A DNA stretch of 64,000 bases from positions 124,001 to 188,000 of the forward strand of contig WION01000075.1 of NCBI GenBank assembly GCA_015039365.1, read 5' to 3'. The DNA is from Amanita rubescens. Taxonomy: Eukaryota; Basidiomycota; Agaricomycetes; Agaricales; Amanitaceae. Below, in pieces: positions 44,749-55,023 of the stretch; position 1 is the first letter of the stretch, and each line of letters starts with the position of its first letter. The notes under the pieces are model-generated. The model was not told the DNA's origin. It did no database searches and saw nothing but the letters and a program-made list of their open reading frames with translations. A program made the translations under genes and the position numbers.

Positions 44749-44869
44749 TGTGGAGCCTTGAGGGGATGTGGGAAAAGACCAGACCCAGTGACCAGTGACT
44801 GAACTCATGTGAGGGGGCAGGACGCGACCTGCCCCGCCAAAGGACTTTATCGCCTTTCCACCATCCCAG

Positions 44870-44960
44870 TCTTCCATGCCCGATAATGCCGACCATGACT
44901 TGGGTGACCCGGACTCAAAAGAAGTACAAGCGCGCAACAACTGGTTTAGCAGAGCCACCG
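44870..44960 (+). pseudogene. Duplicated 5'-exon fragment of the gene at 50540
   Basis: The plus strand reads MPDNADHDLGDPDSKEVQAR then NNWFSRA, nearly the same as the first exon at 50540-50632 (MPDNTDHDSGEQL..SKEVQARNNWFSRA), and the DNA match extends slightly to either side. Downstream sequence differs, although the frame stays open to about 45163. Confidence 0.6.
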
Positions 44961-45159
44961 CGACGCGAATCACCATTTCGGAGTCTTTCACTAGATCAAT
45001 GTATTCAATCCGAATAAAGCGCTCAGATTGAAAAGTCCAGGACAGCGGAATTATGGATGAGCTTTTGGCAATTGGAGCAGAGGATATTCTCATATTCAAC
45101 TTAGATAACTGTAGGCCCGATGCGCCGGGAATCACGATACGATCTCCCATGATGTCGTC

Positions 45160-45369
45160 GTGACGACGGCAGCCCCCCTCCCCCTATTGTGTGTGAATTG
45201 CAAAGGAGTGCACTCGGCGGTAAGCTGCGAGTGCCCTTTCTTCCTGGCTCGATTCGACGAGAAGAAGATGGCCAAGTTGCAGGAAGAACGACGTACACGC
45301 GTCACCTCGAAGCGTGCAGATAAGAAACAGAAGAAGAGGAACGAAGTCCATGGGATGGTCTTGGGTTAG
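45160..45369 (+). pseudogene. Zinc-knuckle fragment, LINE gag-like
   Basis: A 69-codon frame carries CVNCKGVHSAVSCECPFF, a CX2CX3HX4-5C knuckle, followed by a basic helix (KKMAKLQEERRTRVTSKRAD). This resembles the end of gag-like ORF1 proteins of fungal non-LTR retrotransposons, where such a knuckle precedes a basic helix. No upstream gag or downstream RT is present, so it is a relic or a small domesticated piece. Confidence 0.4.
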
Positions 45370-45735
45370 TCCCCTCCTATTTTACATTATTCCTTAGCTT
45401 TCCGTCTGGGCATTTCCCCGTGCCCCTTGTGTATTTCCTATACCGGGGTCCCCCCATTCGTGCGGACCTGGTCGTCAGACATAGAAGTCGTGTACAATGC
45501 CGACGTGCTCCACGGGCCTCATTTGTCCCCTTTTTATGCGTACTCCCCTTTATGTGGCCGCTATGTAGCTCTTTGTATGGCATGGCTTAATATGATGCCC
45601 TTAAAAAATAAATAAATAAATATATAGATAACTGTAGGTTTAAAGGGATCCATAGCCTATGGCAATCAAATAGATGGCTGGTGCATAAAAGTGTTACTGT
45701 GTGATCATCTCCAAAAAAAAATTGTTCAAAAAGTG
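45370..45735. other. Spacer with T- and A-rich runs
   Basis: Contains an AAATAAATAAATA run near 45605-45622 and an A9 run before the tRNA. On the minus strand, sequence just below 45736 is downstream of the tRNA; the run of A at 45714-45721 reads as a T run there, a possible RNA polymerase III terminator. Confidence 0.4.
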
Positions 45736-45856
45736 TGATGAGAGTGGGATTCGAACCCACGCCCTTTCGGACCAGATTACCTGGACATCTCAGCGCTATT
45801 ACGCCTCGATGTCCCGGTGTCTTGGTCTGGTGCCTTAACCACTCGGCCATCTCATC
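45736..45856 (-). tRNA. tRNA-Leu, probably CAA anticodon, with an intron
   Basis: On the minus strand a class II tRNA is clear: acceptor GATGAGA paired with TCTCATC plus discriminator A, D arm TGGCCGAGTGGTTAAGGCA, anticodon stem CCAGA/TCTGG, a variable arm, and T arm GTGGGTTCGAATCCCAC. Between the anticodon and its 3' stem lies an insert of about 38 nt that itself pairs (GGACATC with GATGTCC), as in intron-containing fungal tRNA-Leu(CAA). The 5' side of the loop reads CCAAGA; compared with the usual CTCAAGA the U at position 33 is missing. Read another way the anticodon would be AAG, also leucine. Confidence 0.85.
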
Positions 45857-46242
45857 GATATTCTCATTTTGTCATATCGTGGTACAAGACCAATACCCAA
45901 AGTGCATTTCTTAATGTTGCCGTTGCTCGGTCCTTCGAATTTAACCCGAGACACCTCTGGATAATCTTTGCTGTTGTAAGGACATCTGCCTCCTGCAGCA
46001 CTTTGTAGTTCCTAAGAGACCTGGAGAAAGGGTTATTAAATACGGGCGGATGTGCCTTCAGGTCACCTGGGTTTGTTGCGTAAGTATGCAACAACTGTAA
46101 CCAAACAGAAAGACAAACAGAATGGGTTGTCAATGTCGTTCGGTTTAACAGTGAGGTCGAAGTATTGAGCCCCAAGCTTGCTTGAGTTTACTTGCTCGCA
46201 TGTGAAGCAGAGCATTTGCCACAGATGCCCCTCGAGCATGTA
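45857..46242. other. Intergenic region
   Basis: No gene supported; minus-strand frame 46175-45864 has no domain. Confidence 0.3.
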
Positions 46243-47194
46243 CTATTCCGGATAAGATTTATATTCGAACAAAGAGCCACCAACGATAAGCTCGAATATC
46301 TGAAGATTGATACAGTCAGCGGGTAAAAGTACAATACCGGGATACGGCTACGCACCAGGCATCCAAATGCCCAGATATCAACCTTATTGTCCCATGGGCC
46401 CTGAAGAATGATTTCCGGGGCGCGAAGGGAGTTAGCAGTGATCGCATTGGTAGTGTGTAAGGCTTAAGGTTGCGCTACAGGATGGTAGGCATCAATACTG
46501 CCTCACAGTCGGAAAATCAGGCTATTGCTCACCGCTGCCGAAATCTGAAACTATGTAGGTACGGGTCATAGCCTCAGAGAGCGAAGGAAGAGGGAGTGGT
46601 TGAGAGACGGCTGCTTGAACAACACATTCCCAGCTCTCTTCAGGAGGGTGGCGCCGAGCCGGGTTCGTCTTGATGAACATTGCGATATCGTCCTGTGTGA
46701 TCGAGCCAGTGCCAAACATGATATTGTCATGCTTGAGATCCGTGTGCACGGTCTGACAGTGGAGCATATGCGCGAGACCCCGCAAGGTATGCAAGAGGAT
46801 ACGCTTAACCAGTGGTCAAGGTAAACCTTTTTTACCAGCGACCTCGAGATTTAACGTCTCCGCCCATAACATTTGTAACAAGTCCATCCCGATCCTTTCC
46901 AGGATGTATGAAGTTAGCAAGAAGTCGAGGGCAGTGGGTTGGCTCGATGCCAGAGGGTGGTGGCATGGAAGCCACGCGCTCCAGGGCCTCGAGCTCCCAC
47001 ATTATACCTCTTGTAACCAGATCGGTCGAGCATCCTTTCAGAGCTTTGATTGCGACGTATCTCTCTTCCCTGCGGAGGTCATGAGTATAAAATGTGTACG
47101 ACTCTCATGTAAAACGTACTTCACATCAAACGCCATCCATACGCTGGAGTTCATGCCCCACCCGAGCTTCCGAACGACCTTGTAGCGCTTATCT
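46243..47194 (-). CDS. SRPK-like protein kinase, probably lacking its N-terminal exon
   Basis: Minus-strand exons follow the SR-protein-kinase-like family common in fungi: RYKVVRKLGWGMNSSVWMAF (Gly loop), intron, YVAIKALKG (Lys), LEALERVASMPPPSG, CPRLLANFIHPGKD, HTLRGLAHMLHCQTVHTDLK (catalytic Asp) with HDN, IVSDFGSG, intron, SLRAPEIILQGPWDNKVDIW, intron, then FELIVGGSLFEY and TAG 46245-46243. Key residues K, D and DFG are present. The usual N-terminal segment before the Gly loop is not recognisable upstream of 47194, and the domain stops earlier than usual, so this may be a truncated copy or have missed exons. Confidence 0.6.
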
Positions 47195-47605
47195 GGGCGG
47201 CGACTCTGAGATCAGTGCGGTCCGAGATGTGATGTGTGCGTGTTTGGTCGACGACTCGGAAACGGTTACCGGTTACCGGTTACCTTTCAAGGGAAGTGTC
47301 GGGAAAACTGTCGGTAAGTTTCGGATCACCGCGCGTTTCCTTTTCTGTCACGATCGTGCCATACTCAACGCACCATGGTAAATTCATGTAGCAAGAGGAA
47401 GCGATAAGTGGTCCCGTCTATTGCAAGCACCTTAGAGGATCAACGCTCAGCACTATCACGGACCACCCTGCAAGTCGACACCAAGCACCTCACAAGCTCA
47501 AGACCCTCAGAGTCAGAGCAATCTCCCCACTGACACGGGGAGAGTTTGGATCCTATGCTTCGACGGGACAGGAAATAAATTCGGAGAGGTTGACGTCTGA
47601 CCTAG
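47195..47605. other. Intergenic region with triple GGTTACC repeat
   Basis: GGTTACC occurs three times in direct tandem at 47264-47284. No gene supported. Confidence 0.4.
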
Positions 47606-48480
47606 ATGCCTTTCTCAACCCGGTTTTCGACACAAACTTCCAGGTTACGGATGACGAAGCGGTCTAGCAGGTATAAGCACATGCATATATGAGGCGAGTA
47701 TATTCCTGAAAGTTGCCCTTGTGCAGGTGTTTGGTTGTGTGGAGCAAAGAATGCCAACGCGATCATTGTGAACGTCGAGGATAGGCGCAGCGAGATGACG
47801 GTAAGCACCAGTGCCCATTTGGAATGGGGTGTATGGACTTACCATTGAACGTAGTACTCAATGGTCCGCAAAAGCGCCTTGCTTTCCACCACCCTCCGAC
47901 CGCCAATATTACAAACATCAGCGAGCTCGTGGTGTGCCCCATTGAACCCATCTTCGATGTGTCCATTTACCTCTTTTCGAAGATAACCCCAGGGGCGTAC
48001 GTTATCAGTCTTTTATGTTCGAAACCAGACTCACCCAATTTGAATGCCAGCTTCGATCAAACGCTTCTACTCTTCGTCGTCACACTGGTTAATTCTGGCG
48101 TACCCGTGCCCTTGGTCCAACCCATGCTTATCGCGGAACGCATGTGGTTACAATAGAGCAAATCATCTCAAATAGCAGATCGCCGATTATATACTATTTC
48201 TTTGACGTCTCGAAGCCAAAGATACGATTCCTTGACAAAGATCGCGTGGATTACGCTTTCCAGCCCAGGTGCCATCAATAAACTCGGATTGTGCATGGAG
48301 CGTCTATGGGTGAGGTGATATCATACTATTCGTAACATTGTTCACTTATACGTGGTTTAGCTACAGCTGGACAACGAACGCGTCGATCTTTCGCTGGTCA
48401 GGGGTTTGATTGAGAGTTTTCGCCGTGAAGTGCCCCCAATAGTTCGTAATCGAAAACCAGCGTCCTCGCAAATCGATTAA
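47606..48480 (+). pseudogene. Decayed Sey1-like GTPase fragment (copy C)
   Basis: Nucleotide-level duplicate of 34931-35888: ATGCCTTTCTCAACC start, WLCGAKNANAIIVNVED, the LFSK and DQTLLLFVV segments, LDNERVDLSLVRGLIESF. It lacks the first two exons, has CAG changed to TAG at the end of the first retained exon (about 47668), and internal deletions around 48150-48280. It is clearly non-coding now. Confidence 0.75.
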
Positions 48481-48600
48481 TTCATGCTCTTTTCAAGGAT
48501 CATCGCGGAATAAACGTGCTCCAATTTGACCCTGGACGTGTATCTCATGGGGTACGTCATAACACGGTATTCCTCGATTAGCTAGACTAATTTAATCAGC

Positions 48601-49360
48601 CTTGAGGACGCTGTAGCAAATAAAGTAGACAAGAGCATACAGATGGGGGATGTCCATATAAAGGTAAATCAAATACGAACGATGCAGAGTATGAGCTTAA
48701 TCCTACTTTTGAAGGTATACGCAAATGCAGAAGTCCAAGCACAGCTAGACCCTCAACTCAGGTCTAACACTTCTCCATTTTTCGCCATTTTACGAGAGAA
48801 AAAGGTATATAAGCAAGCTGAATAGTATATGCTTCTTGCTAAACTTGATAAGCCAAGAATCACCTATCGATTGTGTCGTCAATGTAGCGACAATCATCGC
48901 ACTCTCACTCTTGACAACGAAGAACTATGTCAGCGCTGCCCTGCAACTCAGTGATGAATTCGGCACTGAGCTTTTGCTTGATTCTATGCTTGCAGTGACC
49001 ATTTGTCATATTCCGAAGTACCGGATGTGAACCGCCGAGCGACGCGGTTGATGCTGAAAATGATAACAAAGTCTGTCGCACCAGTCTCTTTGTCAAAGGG
49101 ATTAACGCCAGGCTTGGTTATGGCTACATCGGTCCCGGAGGATTTGTTCCGTTTTCAAGGGGGAGCTCAAGGGAGCAGCCGTCGTGCTGAAACTGTTATA
49201 CAAAACTCGTCATAACGATGCACGTCGTTCGCTTATCTTTAACAAATGCTTTGATAAGATTTCTGTCGAGAAGCGTTGATGTGGCGATCTCTGAATGACG
49301 AGCGCATCCTGCCGATCTTTGAAGATGAATCAGCTTCCCGTATGTTCCTTGTGTCGTACC
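48601..49360 (+). pseudogene. Decayed TKL kinase (copy C)
   Basis: Duplicate of kinase B: DKSIQMGDVHIK, LLLKVYANAEVQAQLDPQL, NVATI, SEVPDVNRRATRLMLKM, then Gly-loop region with frame damage (CGGTCCCGGAGGATTTGTTCC) and WRSLNDERILP. Several small deletions break the frame, and the match ends after MFLVS at about 49355, so most of the catalytic domain is missing. Confidence 0.75.
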
Positions 49361-50539
49361 AACGAAGGCACCGGTTAATCCTCCGTTTCACTTCAGCGTC
49401 GGAAAATGATAGAGGCGTAAAAAATATTAACTCATCAGGAACGGACCTACTAGTAATCCAAACGATAGAGGCGTAAAAAATATCATTCTTGTTCTAGATG
49501 TTCCAGAGAGATCATAAATGATCAAGATGTAGGCTCTGAACACGAGTTCTTTGGTGATTGGCGCCTGTGCTCAACAAAGAGACGGGTCAGTTGGCTACGA
49601 GAAGGAAAGAGGCCGCAGGATCGACTTGCTATGATGTAGTTACGGATTCCCTGCCGCATGAAGAACGATGTCAATACCGTACATGGCATATAGCGGACCA
49701 GTGAAGAGTGGGGTTGTTATCGGATGTGATCTAAGGCGCAACGGTGTTGGGCGCATTGCGAGCCCGAGGCGGGGCATGGTTGCGTCCATCTCGTCTAAGA
49801 AATTCTGTTATGACGTGAATAAGAACATGTGGCACAGTAGCATTGCAAGCAGGCTTACCTCTTTCCCATGGGTTCTCCAGTGAACCAAAATCACTGTTAG
49901 AATATATAACGTCGTAGAAACTGTACACGCGACGACCTAGCGCATATCGTGCCATCGTCGTCTCTCCGACGTTCGTGGTTTCCTTTTGCTGATACCGACC
50001 CTTCGTAACAAGCGGTTTAGTGGAGAATGCCAGACGCGTCTTATTTGCGTGCCAACGTACGTGGAGGCGAAGAAAAGGGCGAGGAAGTACATTTGCGTTG
50101 TGGTCAGAACCGTCAGAGACGTCGACGCGCGAGGGGCGTTGTCACGGTGGTCGTCAAGAGGCTCCGCAGCAAATATGCGAGTCGTCAACCACTGACACAA
50201 CTCTATCATTCAATCGAGGATGATATACACAACCATATCGATCGCCTTCAATGAGTCAACAATACTGACTAGGCTTCTCCCGTCTGGTACACATCCAGAT
50301 CCAAAGTTTCGAGTTTTGGCACGTTCAACGAGAAGATCGCGGCAGGCATGATTCCCTTTACGCTTCAGGCGAAGAGCGATGGTTAGGGTATGAACTATGG
50401 CACGCAGCTAGTCATTTGAGGAATAATGCCACACCCAGGTTAGGAATGGATTCCCACTGCCATGACAAGTCGACGGGCGCTCGCGCTAAACCTTGGACTC
50501 CATCCTCTTACCGCCATCCCAGTCTCCACCTCAGTCCCC
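49361..50539. other. Unassigned region with short repeats
   Basis: GATAGAGGCGTAAAAAATAT occurs twice (about 49408 and 49463). Sequence at 50199-50270 repeats 38826-38910. Frames on both strands at 49986-50254 overlap without domains. No gene supported. Confidence 0.35.
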
Positions 50540-52525
50540 ATGCCCGATAATACCGACCATGATTCGGGGGAGCAGCTGGTGGCAGGCCCAGGCTCAAAAG
50601 AAGTACAAGCGCGCAACAATTGGTTTAGCAGAGCCGCCAGTTTCATCCTCAGCAGATGTAACATGAATGACATAGGCCGCGATGCCAAGTTTGAAAATTA
50701 CCGTTTCAGAGCTTTTTACCAACCGATTGTGTTTAACATGGGAGCACCAAGCACATCACAACCACATATCAGGACAGGTACCAGAAGCAAATGGTCTGTC
50801 CCCACAATTGCCAGTAGCGATCTACTGATATAGCAGCGTGCTACACTCCTACAGTAATATCAGAATCTGCCAACTGCCCCCTTGAAGTGCTACCCGAGTC
50901 TCAGGATGACATTCTGTTCAAAGATGGAAATGCATTCGGAAACGCAGCTATCCAGGAACCGTCAGGTTTCTCTCTTGAATTTTTTCTTAACTTTCTATCT
51001 GATGATGGATTAGGGTCGCTGCAGTCAGGCGACTCAGACGTCCCTTCTGCATCACCTCCTACCGATGTTGACGTACGTCACACCCTCTTACTAGTCTTGG
51101 TATTTCAATGTGATTACATTTGCCTAGCTCGCCAAAGCATTTGAGCCAGTGGTCTACGCAGACCCATATGTTCCTCCAAATTGCTCCGTGAGTGAAGAAG
51201 TGACTCTATAGCTTCATACAGCTCCTGACATCTTGATTGCTCGGCTGCTCCCGTTCGACATGTGGAAGGAGTCCGTTCAAATTTATTCCCGAGAAATGTT
51301 GGCGCGGGGAGTGGGTTATCCTCTGTACATGCCCTCACCATCGAAAAGTCTTCCATTGGCATATCAAAAGAAGGGAATAAGCGTCGGAGACGTTGGCATA
51401 ATAACCCCGAATGGCGGCTTCGATTTTTTGTTCAACGCTTGCCAACCACGTGAGGAACCAGACGGGGAGATTCATCCAGTTCCTGACGGCTTTGAACTAC
51501 TCAAATCACATATCATCTCCGATGAGATTTATTACCCTCGCACGCATCTACTTAGCACCCATGTCCAGCCATCAGACGGTAGCGATTCGTGAGTGCAAAC
51601 GTTGTGATATAGAGGAATGTTACGATGTTTGTTAGGCCTCGTGCCCTTGTTTTTCAATGTTCTGCATCTGGAGCAGTTCTTGCATTGCCGAAGGGTGCCA
51701 TTTCCTATGCAGCAAGAAATAAGCGTCATTTCCGGCTGCATGCCGCTCGTCATGCCCTTAGTTGGTATGAGTATATGTTGGGTACTATGGGTAGGGAAGT
51801 CCCGAATGGATCCCTTTATTTCGTCACGGACTGTATCAAGTCCGTAAATTGGGGCATTGCGACCTTTTATGCACCCTCAACGGCCTATGATGACTTACAT
51901 CTTGTTTTCGACGAAACGTCTTGTCGGTGGGAATTCCGGGGCAAGGTAGAGGCCAGGGAAGGACCGAGACCGATGGATGTAATCGTCGCCGACGGTGAAG
52001 AGCCTAATCAATGCGTATTCTTGCGTGGCTACAAGATCATGCTCCAACAGCACATATGGGACAAACTATGGAATGCTGTGGCTGTGGAATCTCAAGGTGG
52101 AGAATCTTCTTCGCCTTCTATCAGAGATTCTCAAAGCCACGGGACATCGGGTGGTCGAACCGATTTATCCCATCAAAGATCGAGCGACGGCGGCAATACT
52201 ATGCATATGGATCCCACCAGTCGCATTACGACATATCAGGCAAGCCAGCTTACTACACACACACCGGAGTCTTGGCCCGGACAAGTCATGCTGGAAGCAT
52301 TTTGTAGCGCAGCAGCTCCTGTGCGCATTTTAGTTTCCCTCAAGTTCCTTTACGTGTTGATTTTGTTTTCAGGTCCATCCTTCTGACCTGATCAATATCA
52401 TGCTTTTGCACTTGGTGAGATTTAATGCTGACTCATATTGTGTGATTTTGAGCTTATCCGAACAGAAACCGGAAGCCATTGTTTCCCTTGTGCATGACAG
52501 TGAATGGTGTGATCACCTGCCGGAT
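50540..52525 (+). CDS. Basidiomycete-type protein of unknown function
   Basis: Exons read in order: MPDNTDHDSGEQL..NNWFSRA (50540-50632), ISESANCPLEVLPESQDDIL through FSLEFFLNFLSDDGLGSL (about 50852-51072), LAKAFEPVVYADPYVPPNCS, GYPLYMPSPSKSLPLAYQKK with GDVGIITPNGGFDFLFNACQ (about 51225-51580), ALVFQCSASGAVLALPKGA, WYEYMLGTMGREVPNGSLYF, WGIATFYAP (about 51640-51960), HPSDLINIMLLHL and IVSLVHDSEWCDHLPD ending near 52525. I recognise these motifs only as belonging to an expanded agaricomycete family without known function. A new gene seems to begin at ATG 52555, so the two may also be one transcript. A copy of its first exon lies at 44870. Confidence 0.5.
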
Positions 52526-52554
52526 GTAAGTCCCTGTCCTCTGTAGCTAACAGG

Positions 52555-54868
52555 ATGCTAAGTTCGCTGGAGGACTTTATGGCTGATCCTATTAATCCTA
52601 ATGTTGATGGCTTACTCGAGAACATAAAGCGGGCGCGCAAAGTGATGGTTGACGAGCATGGTATTGAAATATTTATCATTTATTATTATGGTCTTCACAG
52701 AACTACGTATTGAACAGGGAGTGTGGTTCTAGATAAGTGAGGCTCTTGGTTCTTATTTCCGAGCAGCCAGCCGATCATATACCTTGGCAGTCCAGAAGAA
52801 GATCCAGAAGCGCAGGTGAGATGCAAGGTACTATCAGGGGTCATGGGGCCTAACAGGAATACTTGAATTTTGACCGCCAGAGTCTGGAGAACCTTAAGCC
52901 AACCACAGAAGAAGATTATCTAAGGTAACATCATTTAGAGCCATCGATGAAATCGAGCTAAATGTGTTGCAGGTGCCGGATCCTTATCGTGGGTCGAGTA
53001 AGGCCTATTATCAATTCCAGTACAAGTTCTGTTCACGCATGTCCTGTAACAGTCTGGCGTGGGGAAATCGTCGCTTATCAATGCTATCTTCAAAGCATCG
53101 TTGGCGGTATGTTATCTTTGACGCCCATCCCGGGCCTGCAATCGCTCAATGGGATTTAGAATGTCGAACACGACCGAGCTGGCGCAGCCAATATCAACAA
53201 AGGAATCACCTCACCTTACAACAAGCACCTAATACTTCACGATTCTCAAGGTTATGAGCCAGGAGACAAGGAAAAATTCAATATCCTGGAGAATTTTATT
53301 ACGGAGCAAACTAAGAAGCAATCGCCTACCGAGAGGCTTCATGCAATTTGGTGCGCCCATAGATAACGCAAGTCGATTGTTTTGATTCACGTCGTTTCAC
53401 AGGCTGTGTATCCCTGCTTCGTACTCTGGTGGGCGTGTGTTTGAAACAGGCGAAGAAAATATTTTTAAGTTGAATCGAAACAAAGGTAACTATCTGAAAT
53501 CTCTAGCTTAATACGAGACTTACCGTGACAACAGTGCCAATAGTCGTCGTGATCACTAAATTTGACCGTTACATAGCTGGGTTGTCGAAGCGGGGAAAGC
53601 TGAAAGGCCCAAATATTTCTCAGGCGGCTGAGCAAATGTTCGAGCAAACGTTTGGCCACAAATTCATGAAGGGCGGCGTGAGTCAGGATCGCCCCATACC
53701 ATACGCTCTCGTGTCGAGTATGTCCGCGCCTGACGTTGCTCCGCTTCCATTGATGTCGTGCAGAATCGCGATCTGATACCTTGCAACGACTGGTCCAAGT
53801 CACAATGGAACACATAGGGGCCGAGAGCTCAAGCCTAACCAGCGGACTCCCCGGTAGGAGCTTTTCTTGATAACATTGCTGAAAATAATCGGTCGGCAGG
53901 ATCAGATGAAAACCAATCGGGATCGGCGCAGATCGCTTTGGCAACGGCGCAGCGGGTCGATATGGCGGGTAAAATCGAGGCATCAATAAAGTGAGCATCC
54001 CGATTTACTCTGATCCGAAGTTGGACAGTCCTAACATTGTTATTACTATTGCAGAGTAGGAAAGGGAAGTAAGTTAGATTCGTCACTTAACCAACATTCT
54101 GTGTCCTTATCTCAATTTACAGAATATTGGAGAGCAATCGCATCCAGCATGGTTTTTCTCAATGTCAGCCTCGAAAATTGTTTATATGCGATACATAAAG
54201 ACATCATCACCATCTGGAATTTTCGGGATTTACAAGAGGTATATACAAGAGTGTATCTTAATAAATGTACCGCTTGGTTCATCACATCTCCGTAGTTTCT
54301 TCTCAGTGATTCATTCCGTCGTCGGGTGACGGTCATAGTGGAAGATCTCAAGGATACAAACACTATGTGAGTGAACTAGGTATGTTGGAAATTCGTGCAA
54401 CTGATGATCGTTTATAGGCAGAGTAACGTAACGGTAGAATCGGCGCTGGCGGGGCGATCGAAGCTCTGGACGAACGCTGTTCACAAAAACGGGTAAGCAC
54501 GTACCGCTTCCTACACCGGTAGATATACTGGACTGTTTTACAGACCAGAGCATATCCGTTGTTTCATGGGATACGTGGTGGATCTCACACTTATCCTTCA
54601 AGCCATGTTCCAAGTTTCGCTTCAAGATCAATACGAAGGAACAGTAACGGTGGATCATGTGGACGAAATTCTCTACGAGTTTCACAGTTCGGAGAAGAAG
54701 AAAATTATCCATAATGCAATCCGCACATTCGCTCAGCACTCGCGCGCAAAAGATGACGTGGTGGAGAAGATTCAGTTATTGTTAAAGGAAAATCAAGTGC
54801 GAGAAGTTCATCCCGGCGGCAACTGGTTGCTAACTGCCGTCTCTTACTATGCCGCAGATGACGAAGGC
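52555..54868 (+). CDS. P-loop GTPase with C-terminal helical region
   Basis: After an N-terminal helical part (MLSSLEDFMADPINP, GLLENIKRARKVMVDEHG, then ENLKPTTEEDYL) comes RCRILIVGR and, after an intron placed inside the P-loop (about 53003-53055), SGVGKSSLINAIFKASLA, an intact Walker A. G3 is LHDSQG; then ERLHAIW, SGGRVFETGEE and G4 ITKFD (about 53555), and a G5-like ALVSS. The C-terminal part has YWRAIASSMVFLNVSLENCL, IHKDIITIWNFRD and CFMGYVVDLTLILQAMF, a hydrophobic helix that may touch membranes, ending ADDEG TGA 54868. The layout matches agaricomycete-expanded GTPases distantly like AIG1/Toc34 enzymes. It is followed on the same strand by a TKL-like pseudokinase. Confidence 0.65.
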
Positions 54869-55023
54869 TGATACTCAACTTAACAAAAACAGGCCTCCTC
54901 TTCTATCTTTACTTACAATTCTCAGATTTGAGGTGTGAACTTTCGAAAAGTCATCACATTGTCGCTCATGACTACTAGTTAACTGCGAACGGCCTGGTAG
55001 TAAACCAGATTATCCTTGGCCTT

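Noticed and set aside
44749..45150. N-terminal extension of the 43963-44748 gene up to 45150
   Set aside because: The extension lies antisense to a duplicated exon scrap and lacks similarity to the rest; the ATG at 44748 gives a compact protein.
52962..53159. Apparent loss of the P-loop in the GTPase (VGRVRPIINSS reading)
   Set aside because: A GTAAGG...ACAG intron inside the motif restores SGVGKSSLINAI, so the Walker A is intact.
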